Of a DNA stretch of 64,000 nucleotides, positions 15,001-23,869 are shown piece after piece. This DNA comes from Bolinopsis microptera. Taxonomy: Eukaryota; Ctenophora; Tentaculata; Lobata; Bolinopsidae. Position numbers and translations under genes: made by a program. The notes under the pieces were generated by a model. That model saw only the letters and a program-made list of their open reading frames with translations. It was not told where the DNA came from and did not search any database. The DNA is taken from assembly GCF_026151205.1 (NCBI RefSeq), contig NC_087072.1:22895603-22959602 (forward strand), given 5' to 3'. The first letter of the stretch is position 1, and every line of letters starts with the position of its first letter.

Positions 15001-18000
15001 GGAGCAGATGGGAGAACAAAAGAAGGGTTATGTGGTAGCTGGGACTATGAGTAGTATGGGAGAGGAGGTATCAGCTAGGGGCAAGATCATGGTCTTCGAT
15101 GTCATGGAGGTAATAATTCGGTGGGACCTTGTTTTAAAATTGAGCGACCAAAGACTGCGTATGATTGTTGAGAACTTGATAAGTTTAAGTTCACTCGTTA
15201 TTAAATTGTACTTTAATTAAACTTTTCAGGTTGTTCCTGACCCCGAGAAACCGCTGTCTGGCTTTAAGTTTAAATGTCTTTACGATAAAGAACAGAAAGG
15301 CCCAGTTACAGAGATAGATTGTATCATGGGACACATTATATCTGCTATTGGCCAGAAGATATATGTCTGGAGTTTTCTAAACAATGATCTTGTTGGGGTC
15401 GCTTTTATTGACACACAAATCTACATTCACAGGTACCTAGATACAATTTATATATAGCTATATGTGCTTATTTTATGCTATTCATTTTCTGTTTCGAGAT
15501 GATAATCTGTAGTCGCTCAAGTAAAAATTGTAATTGTTTTCTTTCAGCATCTCGGTGATCAAAAACTTTGTTCTCTACGCCGATATAACAAAGAGCATTT
15601 CCCTTCTGACTTTCGACAAAGAGTGCAAAACACTTTCAGTGATCAGTAGGGACTATGAACCAATGGAAGTTTATAGATGTGAATATGTAGTTGATGGAAC
15701 TAACTTGGGTTTCATGGTATCTGACTCAAACTGCAACCTCGTCATATACGCATATCAGGTATAGTAGGATTCTACATTGCTTAGTTTTAATAACTGCTAA
15801 ACTCCATTCACTCCATTTCCTGTCGTGTCATTAAAACCCCGTTAAACTGCCAAATATTCAACAAACAGTTCACATATTTCAGCCTGAAGCTGTTGAGAGT
15901 CAAGGCGGAATGAAGCTCATCAGAAAGTCCGATATAAACATCGGGGCTCACGTTAACACATTCTTTAGAACTGGAATAAGGATACATGATGGCACCATAC
16001 TTGGAACCGCACCGTCTAGGTGAGACAGTTTTATCATAATTTAATCATTTAATGTGAATTATGAATCGGCTAACCTTGGGTAGATAAGACACAATAAAAT
16101 AACTTGCACTTGTATTGCTAGATTTTATGTCTCATGTGCGTGTGCTTTTTCAGCATTTTACATACTTGCGCGCGAGTTTATTGATTTCACGTGTTTCAGC
16201 CACATATCGAAATTCCCGCTACATCTATATTCTATCTTATAGGATTTCTTATAAAATAAACATTCACTGTGTATGTGGCTGCAAACATAGAAACATTAAA
16301 CTGCGGACCAGTTTCTATACGAAAAATCGAATTCTGCCATGATGTAAAGTTATATGAAAAATGTAATCATGTCGTCTGGCATAGAGCTGAAATTAACCTT
16401 AAGTGTTCCTACGGATTCATGTCTTAAATCTAAATTTTGATATTTGAGAGGGTCATGACTGCCGGTTTAGCTCAATACTGCAGTCTATTTTCATTTCACT
16501 AGAAACATGAACAAAATAGAACTCACAATTTAGCGTTTACAGTGGCAGTATCGGGCAGACTCTGCCGCATACAGCCTATGTTAAGTATAAAAAAATGTCG
16601 ACGATATACGAACACAGCCCCTTACTTTGTACGTTGCTAATTTTATGATCTGAAATGTCGATACCTACTAAGGGATTGTGGTCCAGGTTGTAGTCGAAAC
16701 TTTGAGTTTGTAATATTATATCCTTACCATAAACAAAGTTTAATAAGTCCAGGAACACCGTAGTAATGTTGTCTGAACCTGTTATTTGGCAAGCCTGTTC
16801 AACAATGCCGATCGTGCACAATCAATAATTAGTGATTGCATAATCCTAATCTGCCATATTATTTTTAGGCAAAATGGTGCCTTTTGGTTCTAATTCATTG
16901 AACTGTCGTTCATTCAGCACAAGAAAACGATGGGTTCTGTCATGAGAAAAAAATGTATATAGGCTAGCTGGCTAGGGGTTGAGCTTTTTTGTTGAAACTT
17001 GATAAATTAATTGTTACGTTCTTGTATGTAATGTAGTAATAAGTAAATAGTGTAAAATCCGGATTGGAGTATTATTTATGAGTCGCATTGTTGTAATGTA
17101 TTCTGTGTAAAATTATCTTTATCCCGGTTGTTGCGACAAGTAAAAATGCTCTTATTAGGGAAAGGAGTTTTCAGTTTACTCGACGTTTCAATGTAACTAC
17201 ATCGTATTCATGATCTCAAATTATTTGTTATATAGTAGTGTTGAAAGTATTAAAAGTAAATAGTGTTGCACACCAGCCATTTCATTTCTGCCCCACTCTA
17301 GCCTTGAATATTGTAAATTCTTAATTTTGTACTCTCAGCGCTTCATTTGAGAATTGCATGACGAATTTGTGTTTGATAATTTCTGAACAGTAATTTGAAA
17401 TTGCGGTGGTTGCGACCGCACATTTCGTTGTAGAATAATAAGTTTACCATTTCACGGATTGCCAACAATGATCTTAAGTGGTTGCTTTTCTAAAGGAGCA
17501 GACTATGCTGTGTGTTTTTACCAGAGTAATTGACGTAGAGATTCGCGTTTTATCAAGATCCATGTAACGTCTGTTTAATTTTGCTACCCAGGTAACGTCC
17601 ATTCAGAAACTGCTGTAACCACCACATACTGTAGTTCGACACGCACTGTAGTTCGACACGCACTTAAGTTCGACAATCCATCATATTAACACACTGTTGC
17701 ACTTCCGTGCGCTACCTGGACTGCAGATCGATGCGGACGAAATCCTTAGTTGTGTACCAGTTTGTGCATGCAGCGTGTACCCTTTCCATTTTATTACGTT
17801 GCAGCCCATTTCATTGCTGCAGGTGCCTGTAGTTAAGTTACAGTTGTCAGTAATTTAATATTCTTAGTAGCTGAGGTGGCTCCTAAATCGTTTGACTATT
17901 GTAGCCTGCCAGGGTTATATGATAAGCTCTTCTGTTTGTTCATTTGATACTGTGTACTGAGCTTACGATTCCACTTTTATCCATTGACTTTTGTATCATT

Positions 18001-21000
18001 TATTAAATTCTTTCAGTTTTAGGGAAAATGGGTGACATCACAATCGAGGTTTTATCTAAAAGAACTGAGTACCAAGAGATGATTGACAATTTCAAAAAAT
18101 GGAATACGTGGCAACAGCATTACTTTTTCTGTCGTTATACTAAGATTCTGGACATAAAACTCTTGGAAATATTGCTGACGGATTTCGAACCGTTATACCA
18201 TTCTGGTTATAAAAAATCTAATTCAAAAGATTCTGGAACATCATTAACATCTGTAAGATCCACTAAACTGCGCAACAAAAGGTGCCGCATACCTAAGGAG
18301 AGACTTTATCATAAGCATGTGACCGAGGAAGTTTTTAAAGATAAAACAATGGCCGATTACATTAAAAAGCCTAATCCCATAAACTTGAAAGTTTATAGCC
18401 AAACTATGAACACGGAACAGATGAAGCAATGTTTTCTGGACCAACTGGAGTACTTGGATGGAATTTGCAATGGCTGGGAGACCTATGAATTTATTCACCT
18501 TATTCATCTTCTGTTTCCCTTTTGTGACAAACCAACCTTGCTTTATCTGAGCTCGTGTGTAAACAAACGGGTCATGCTCACGATAGTGTTCTCAGACTTC
18601 CTGATCGTGCAGTACAAATTATTTGTTCTTATCTGCCTGCTAAAGATCTCGCGAGAACAGCTCAGGTGTCCAAGACTTGGCTGAGATACTCTTACCGGTC
18701 CATAGGTTGGAAGGTTAGTGCATTGGACATTAACTACACAGGTATCGACTTTTCACGATTTTCTGAACGGTCGGAGGACACTCTTTGGAGGCGAATCTAT
18801 TTAGAATTACACGAACTGAACAAGCAAAAAACTACACCACCGAGGATGAGGTTCGGATCTATCGTTCAGACTATAATGCCACATCAAAATACATCTGCTG
18901 GTCCCCAAATGTTGAGAGAACGTAATTCACGATCCGGATCACCCGACCTGGTAAAATTTTGGTTCAAGAAGAGCTCTCTTCCTTCACCAATGTCTCTTTC
19001 AAGTGACAATTCCGTTGTAAGTATACCTTCCAAGACTGCAGTTACTGCTAAAAAGCCAAAAATTGTGACTTTACTAGCTACCCCTGTACCTCACAGTGAA
19101 AATTCAAGTCATAACGTTTCAGAGGCTGGAAATCTTTTTCCTTCTGGTACAAATATGCTTAAGACCCCTTCAGCCGTTCCAATCACTGCAAGCACACAAG
19201 GGCTGCCGTCTACTCGCTCCCAGGGGATCCCAGGTCATTTAAACGATAACACGGTTTTAGATGAATCCATTCAACGAGTTGCATCTGTTCACGCTAGTTG
19301 TTGTTTAGAAGACGAAATTGCCTACGAGGAAAACTTTTCTCCCAAACAACACAGCGAGAAGCACGCACGATTTATCGAGGACGTTACTGGCTACACTGCA
19401 TGTATTAGTGCCCTGGCGACTACCTATCCGTTAAAGTCTGTTAATGAACTAGTGGGCCACAAACAGGCCGTATACACCTTCCAAGCGGACTCTCTAAGAT
19501 TGATATCTGGATGTGGGACTGGGATTCTCAGAATCTGGGACATAAGAACTGGGAGACCGGTGAAGAAAACGACAGCCCACAATGGGGCGATAAATTCACT
19601 CCAATTCGATGGACACAAGATTGTTACAGGTGGGTGGGACACCTTTGTCAAGATATTCTCTGTCATCTCCCTGAGATGTTACAGCGTCTTGACTGGCCAC
19701 AGTGACTCCGTAACAACAGTTTTCTTTAACAAAACTCACTTAATATCTACCTCACTCGACAAAACTCTCCGCGTGTACCAGCCCAGTACGAGGGAAAGTC
19801 CCGACAAGATTGCCACATCCTACACCTGCGATCACGTCATCATGGGACATGAGGCCGGGATCATTCACGGAGACATGGACCAGGAGACCATCTACTCAGC
19901 TTCTTTAGACCATACTATCCGGCTTTGGTGTGCGAAGCACTACAACCCTATTAGGACAATCCACTGTGGCGTGGAGATTCGCCACTTCACCTTTGATCAG
20001 AATCTTATAATTGCCTCTACAGAGAACAAGCTGTTGCTTTTTATCGACCGCAGAAAAGAGGTTCCCTCACATCACATCTTGTGTGGAGACTTTGCTGTGA
20101 ACTACATCTGGTTATATGGCAGCAGGTTTATTACGGGGGATGTTGGTGGGCTTGTTAAAGAGTGGGACCTGCCCAGTGGAGCAATGCTCCGGATCCTTCA
20201 TGGACATTTGGGTCAAGTGCATTGTGTTCAAGCGAACAAGTCCCAAATTATTAGCAGCTCTTTTGATCAGAGTATAAAGATATGGTATCTTAATCAGCTG
20301 AAATCCTCCGATAATTCGCTAGAGTGAGAAATGTTATGAATTTCAGACAATGTTGATATTATTGTGTTTTGTTCGTATCCTCACTGGATGTGCATAAAAA
20401 GAATGAAAGTAGAGTTTTCTGTGACAAAACATTTGTATCGATGATCGATCGTTCAAGTGGCCTCAAAAATTTTGGTCTCAGTTACTAATTACAAACATTC
20501 GAATTTCGGAAGCCAGTGGCTATCCTCCGTTTTAATCAAACTGGCCGTTATTTTATTTTAATATATTATGGTAAACATTTGATGACATTTTAATCACCCT
20601 TACAGCTTATTTTTGAGTTTGAAACATTTCACCCAAACAGTTGACGAGCTGTAATTGAGATTTTATACAATGTTCATAAACATGAAGAATTCATAATTAT
20701 AATTTATATGACCAATTCGGCAACAAAATACATTTTATTAACCTGGTGGTTAAATTTATGACTTTTTTAAAGTACAAAGTAAAACTCCGTATGAAAATGA
20801 ATATTGATTTTATTATTTTACCTCTACCGTCAAATAATGAAATGAAACTGCATGCATTACAACTTTACGATTCAACAATCCTTAACCTCGAGATCAATTA
20901 AACGAGGTCTAAACCGATGATGTTGGGTGTGAGGAACACGCCGGGATCGTGATCGTCTTTATGATCGAGCTTCTTGATTTTTTGCCTGATTTCTTTCTCG

Positions 21001-22952
21001 TTAAGAGTTGTAATAAGGGAGATATCAAAATTAGTCTCCTCAAAGTGAGATATGCGTGTCACTCTGTTCCCGGTCACTTTGTACAGTTTCACTGCAGATT
21101 CGTTGAGAGGCTTCATTGCAAGAAACATGAACTTGAACTCGTATTTCTCATTCTGGCTTACTGTGTGGTTGTGTTTCACAATGAGAACTGGCCCCCGGTC
21201 TGGAAGGGTCCTGTATGAGTGATCTTCTCTTGAGAGAACGGCAACAAGTGCCACAAGGGTAAACACAAAGAAATTCTTCATATTTCAGCTTTGAAGAGGA
21301 ATTTAAAACAGTGAACAGTCGTCTTAGAAGTGAAATAGTCTAACAGAGATCATGCATTTTAACAAGAATTGCGCCCGTTGTTTCGGTTTGGCGGACGCTA
21401 GATTTCCATTCACTATAACTATAAATATAGGCTTCATCAGCTCACTTCATAATAATTATATTGATACACATCAGTACACTATACTACGCATGTTACGTAC
21501 AAATTTGGCTCATTACCTAATACTATACATTATATAGGTAGTATACATTAAAATACACTCGCGCCGCGCATTCATTGACAGGCTAGCTATATACATCACA
21601 TCTCGGCAAGCAATACTCGCGCGCTGCACTGCGCGCTAGTTGACATGGTTATTAACGGAAGTACCCACAGACGACATATTTAAACCTACATACCTCATTC
21701 TCCAAAATCCACGTTTTTCTGCAAAAACGTCCATTCGTAACCTTTCACTATTGCCTTTTTACAAAAGGGTGAACGGAAAAAATTGCATGATCTCTAAATC
21801 TATTTATAGAACGCTACCATCAAGCAGTTCGAAAACTAACAAGAAGATAAAACGGTGAACAAAGAAACCGGGGATGGGGAAAGTGTAACGACCTCATGTT
21901 TCATGGGAGATTAAATTGTGGAAGTGTCCGGATAAGAACCATCGCCCATGTTTTAAACTGCAATTAAAACTACACTTCGTCCCCAACTATCAAACTATAC
22001 AGTATACACAGCTATTTACTGAAATTTAACAATTTTACAATCAAATTAAATGGTTTATGGAATCATTGTTCACCAATACATTTAAGATATTGGTATGACT
22101 ATGTGCAGTGCCATCGAACCTTCATATCATCAATAACGTTATATGTTTCAAGAAACCCCTTCCACTTCCAGTACTTAACAGTCAAATTTGCGTTTTATAA
22201 CCCTTTCGCGTGACCAAAACAGTTTTTTCTCATAACTTCTTGGGGAAGTGTTTGTACCATGGGGGTTATTTGGAATTATTGTAGCTTTATAACCTATCCG
22301 TCTACGGCTGTAGTGTATTGCCAATAAAATGTACCGTGCACCAGTCCATTACCACTTTTAAATATATTGATTTCAGCTTCATGAATTATTGTAGTCACCC
22401 TAACAGTAACACCTAACAAGACTAGAAGTAGAATGACGAGCTGAATTGATCAATACAACCTTTCAGTGCGTTACTACACCCGAGTGAGAAACGTCACGTG
22501 ACATGGTTTGCAACTCTGGACGGAGCTCTGGGATCCTTCTTGCCCTTGTCAGAGAAGAAATACAGAAGACTGTTTATGTTGCACAACAAGTTGGTCACAG
22601 CTGTCCCTCATGTTGCGGGCCTTAATCCCAAGAAATTCAGGTAATGTCCTATGTTAAATTTGATTACTTCCACCTTGTCAACTTAGGCATTCCAATACTA
22701 AACCATGCTGTACTTCTTATGAATTAGTTTGTTTTAATCATGCAACTTATCATAATGATCTCCAGAACAGCCAAGATGCCTGGGAGATGGTTGATGAACC
22801 CACATCGGAATATTCTAGACTATCAGCTTCTAACCAACTTCCTAACATTGTCTCATACGGAACGAAGAGAACTCGCTAAACAAATCGGCACTACTCCTTC
22901 ACAAATTGTGGACGATTTAATGAGCATACAGAAAGCCATGATGATATTTTGA
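1..22952 (+). CDS. CPSF1: CPSF1, cleavage and polyadenylation specificity factor subunit 1 (C-terminal part, 17 exons, 5'-truncated by window)
   Basis: Large scaffold subunit of CPSF (CPSF160), which acts in the nucleus in pre-mRNA 3'-end cleavage and polyadenylation. Exons, by GT–AG junctions and protein similarity: 1-196, 445-620, 730-875, 1628-1773, 11922-12156, 12274-12432, 13382-13550, 13725-13868, 13986-14083, 14249-14433, 14569-14691, 14890-15109, 15230-15432, 15548-15758, 15883-16019, 22467-22640, 22766-22952. They join in one open frame of 968 codons plus stop, which matches the human protein from about residue 470 to its end. Recognisable blocks are YSFEV/PFLSEE and GKNGAL (exons 1-2), FAPFHNVNC (exon 10), KGPVTEID and SAIGQKI (exon 13), TWFATLDG (exon 16) and [14 protein letters not shown] near the end (CPSF_A propeller region). 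The acidic linker in exon 5 ([14 protein letters not shown]) matches the family. Two long introns host other genes. The first 2 nt belong to a codon begun upstream. Confidence 0.96.
1370..1502 (+). mobile_element. Possible 3' tail of an RTE-like LINE or derived SINE
   Basis: The stretch ends in GAACGAACCCACACACTTTT, then a short TTATTAGTATAGAT segment. Runs of ACGAAC and CACACA followed by an ATTAGTATAGAT-type end are typical of RTE-clade 3' ends in many animals. No coding part is present, so this would be a severely 5'-truncated copy or a SINE using that tail. The family call is by pattern memory only. Confidence 0.35.
1771..1863 (+). repeat. 31-bp tandem repeat, three copies, over a CPSF1 splice donor
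   Basis: Three head-to-tail copies of a 31-bp unit, each holding the consensus donor GTAAGT. The first copy overlaps the 5' splice site of the exon ending at 1773. The second and third place extra perfect donors 31 and 62 bp further on. A stop codon (TAA) lies in frame immediately after the first donor, so use of either later donor would end translation. Confidence 0.85.
1774..7589 (+). other. Left part of the 10.1 kb CPSF1 intron
   Basis: AT-rich DNA with stops in all frames. Apart from the tandem donor repeat at its start, no coding, RNA-gene or long repeat signal was recognised. It also serves as the 5' flank of the nested receptor gene beginning at 7590. No clear promoter motif was identified. 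Confidence 0.5.
7590..8822 (+). CDS. Class A-like orphan G-protein-coupled receptor, intronless, nested in a CPSF1 intron
   Basis: A 410-residue seven-transmembrane protein in one exon. The extracellular N-terminus of about 85 residues is rich in Ser, Thr and Pro and holds NxS/T glycosylation sites (NCS, NIS, NLT, NDT). TM1 carries the conserved GN pair ([13 protein letters not shown]). TM2 has Asp in [11 protein letters not shown]3 ends in [12 protein letters not shown] in place of the usual DRY. TM5, with a Pro, lies in [14 protein letters not shown]6 has [11 protein letters not shown]7 has the NPxxY motif as NPCIYVLR, followed by a basic helix 8 and a Ser-rich tail. A Cys at the top of TM3 (LFCAMW) and one in ECL2 (GFCEIF) could form the usual disulphide. 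It would signal at the plasma membrane; the ligand is unknown. The start is the first ATG of the frame. It lies on the same strand as its host gene. Confidence 0.88.
   Translation: MPVTTSAPMIDFPTPTPEIGSRSGMFLDPYGVEPSATHHSSMSPTTDESPEELVLPSPLKNCSEDTLANISDSAANLTDSILLNFNDTADITLASIASLLALCGLLGNILALLYFWPKRKKAIPPFLYTIISAIDVLKSPLALPVLATLFRSRAPGLFENSLFCAMWPFLFYLLVRMSMFVTMLVSVTRTIVLVTPFHELSRRAVSSSVVGYAILLTGVDIVFFSLGWLETSYRQYEGFCEIFPPTQSSHYASYSYSGILQIELLLPVLLVIFSFIMGTISMVMKKTTMPNEDEKKLKRVSITIAIFTGVFLLCNIPGFLLQMIYLASQFCEGGIEKLSNNPFLKNYGHLLTHFFLIQLNAALNPCIYVLRMPRYRRWTKKMMKDTASILKATVRDLKNSSTSSSSTEWG
8823..9923. other. Spacer between the two convergent nested GPCR genes
   Basis: Contains the 3' flanks of two tail-to-tail receptor genes and a short (TA)n microsatellite near 9105. 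No coding exon or RNA gene was recognised. Confidence 0.5.
9924..10883 (-). CDS. Class A-like orphan G-protein-coupled receptor, intronless, antisense in a CPSF1 intron
   Basis: A 319-residue seven-transmembrane protein in one exon. The N-terminus is short, with glycosylation sites (NTT, NGS). TM2 has Asp in [12 protein letters not shown]3 starts at a Cys (NAWCYIF) and ends in [15 protein letters not shown], so the DRY motif is DWF, with the following hydrophobic and Pro pattern kept. TM4 has Trp (LSWAPMAI). TM5 has Pro ([11 protein letters not shown]). TM6 has a Pro ([10 protein letters not shown]). TM7 has NPxxY as ILNPLIYF, followed by a basic cytoplasmic tail. TM7 has no Lys six residues before NPxxY, so it is not an opsin. 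Relative to the other two receptors in the window it is distant, not a tandem copy. It converges on the receptor at 7590–8822. Confidence 0.87.
   Translation of the reverse strand: MGFNIKNTTCSYQDCTFVLVNGSCLTGIGFIGFFMSSALLLCFKFDVIKLPGPKKMFMTNVAVNDALIGIVAMIRGLGFISKKVVGVNEDGSVNAWCYIFVFLAYFVWSSIMFTKLPLTIDWFVALVFPHKYSKLITPRVTLVMIILSWAPMAITHLIHDPIAFLAGTMAVEYHRNYGRCIFDDRRPLLPIMTLVTPLLLIVLMYLMIFISMYRHKIKVGRLLVTTSAIVFSGILIVTPQILFFTLHLRMSYEAAQIFTVTLYHADCILNPLIYFIANPRIMSQIKARRKRVGRSLETDWATSVRQRHLSDSEYRLFGQ
10884..11921. other. Upstream flank of the minus-strand GPCR and remainder of the CPSF1 intron
   Basis: About 1 kb without a recognisable gene; the splice acceptor of the next CPSF1 exon ends at 11921. 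Nothing else identified. Confidence 0.5.
13190..13290. repeat. Short dispersed repeat with a GGGGCCGGGCC core, in a CPSF1 intron
   Basis: The core here (GCCCCTCTTACAGGGGCCGG, 13230-13249) is a GC-rich inverted repeat in AT-rich DNA. The same layout, a small GGCCCT/AGGGCC hairpin then GGGCC, recurs in the repeat cluster at 26.6 and 28.8–29.2 kb, so this is probably a diverged member of that family. Confidence 0.35.
16020..18027. other. Intron sequence upstream of the nested F-box/WD40 gene
   Basis: No protein-coding exon was recognised. Near 17631–17676 there are three close copies of a GTTCGACACGCACT-like unit. Just before the F-box gene start the sequence TTCTTTCAGTTTTAGGG is a good 3' splice site, suggesting that the nested gene has a 5'UTR intron whose first exon lies in this stretch. 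Confidence 0.45.
18028..20327 (+). CDS. F-box/WD40-repeat protein with one reading-frame break, nested in a CPSF1 intron
   Basis: Probable substrate receptor of an SCF-type ubiquitin ligase. The N-terminal part, about 177 codons from the ATG at 18028, reads in frame 1. The rest reads in frame 3 to the stop at 20327. The F-box ([20 protein letters not shown], then SKTW) begins near 18590. It is followed by a Ser/Thr-rich linker and then at least six WD40 blades from about 19450, with units such as [46 protein letters not shown] and IKIWYLNQL. Codons on both sides of the break look coding and belong to one family architecture, so this is one gene. The break near 18555 needs either a skipped 2 nt (mod 3), a missing base, or a very short intron; 18555–18586 has GT–AG ends and is 32 nt. 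It lies on the same strand as host CPSF1. It is not assigned to a numbered FBXW subfamily. Confidence 0.82.
20328..20897. other. Spacer between the nested F-box gene and the secreted-protein gene
   Basis: AT-rich. On the minus strand an AATAAA signal (20809–20814) lies about 85 nt past the stop codon of the secreted-protein gene. Nothing else recognised. Confidence 0.5.
20898..21281 (-). CDS. Small predicted secreted protein, family unknown
   Basis: A 127-residue ORF on the strand opposite to CPSF1, inside its 6.4 kb intron. It starts with a typical signal peptide (Met-Lys, then a hydrophobic stretch [13 protein letters not shown]), with cleavage plausible near residue 17–22. The mature part of about 105 residues has no Cys, two NxS/T sites (NHT, NES), mixed basic and acidic residues and an alternating hydrophobic pattern suggestive of beta strands. 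I do not recognise a family. An AATAAA signal follows the stop by about 85 nt, which supports a real single-exon transcription unit. It could instead be one exon of a larger gene. Confidence 0.55.
   Translation of the reverse strand: MKNFFVFTLVALVAVLSREDHSYRTLPDRGPVLIVKHNHTVSQNEKYEFKFMFLAMKPLNESAVKLYKVTGNRVTRISHFEETNFDISLITTLNEKEIRQKIKKLDHKDDHDPGVFLTPNIIGLDLV
21282..22466. other. Right end of the second long CPSF1 intron
   Basis: No coding exon recognised. Includes the 5' flank of the secreted-protein gene, a CG-rich patch near 21555–21640, and the short dispersed repeat at 22203–22270. Confidence 0.5.
22203..22270 (+). repeat. Dispersed repeat, copy 1 (GTGACCAAAACNGTTTTTT family)
   Basis: The string CGTGACCAAAACAGTTTTTT followed by a CATAACT…GGGAAG…TACCAT pattern is closely matched at 27353–27424 in the same orientation. 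It is non-coding, probably part of a short interspersed or MITE-like family. Confidence 0.55.
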
Positions 22953-23869
22953 TCAAACTTTAAGAGTAAGTTTTATTCACTCTCAGACACTTAACTATTT
23001 TTAGATGTTTTACTTGTTGACTTTGAACTTAGAGCTGGATTTTTATGAGAAATATAATGTTAGGTAGGCGGACCGAATCCCTACCGCCCATATCATCCCT
23101 AACCCTACTGGTATACTATAAGTTGTTATTAAGCGGTAGGTCCGCGTCCGCAATAAGGATTCGGTCTATTTCAACCATAATCCTAGGAAGACTGAAGAGA
23201 TGCAATTGGCAATGTTCAAAGTACCACGCTTATATATCGGGTTTTTCATCATGAATATTTATAGTTGTCCTTCAGACTTTGCGTGTGTTTTGATATTTCT
23301 ATAAACTCCAGCTTTTGATCCAGCGACGTGAAGCGTATATTTATTGATGAGATTTTGAAATGTTATTTTTAACTAATAATTTAATGATTTAACTTTTCAA
23401 CTTACCACTTTGACTAACTTCAAAAAAGACATATCCACCTCAGAAGGTAGGTGGATATATGATGTTATTAAATTTGGACCAACCTATTCCACCTCGCTCC
23501 CCATCATTCTTACACCTTTACTCCTGGACCTATGTGGCAAGCCTGCTCCCTGAACAACAACAAAAAACAAAAAAATACACCTTTACATTTTACAATCACT
23601 ATGAATATTGATTTTTGTTGCCTTCGGTAAAAGACGTTCGCGTTGTATGGAAATAAAACAAGAAGGCAACTTACAAATTTAGTTACTAACAATACAAAAA
23701 AAACAGAAAAGTATGATATTATCTATAAGTGATGCATTTATTTCTTAAATATAATGATAAGGTTTAATGTCCAACATATTACATGTTTAAGAAGTTATGG
23801 AAAGAATAATGTAAGACACGACGTATGTTATGAGTCGTATATATCTGTCCACTACCTACTATATTGAGT
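22953..23869. other. Intergenic stretch between convergent CPSF1 and coiled-coil genes
   Basis: Contains an inverted pair GACCGAATCC (23071–23080) and GGATTCGGTC (23158–23167), and a tight hairpin 23431–23458 with 10-bp arms (ATATCCACCT/AGGTGGATAT) and an 8-nt loop. A minus-strand AATAAA at 23737–23742 is a likely polyadenylation signal for the coiled-coil gene. Confidence 0.5.
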
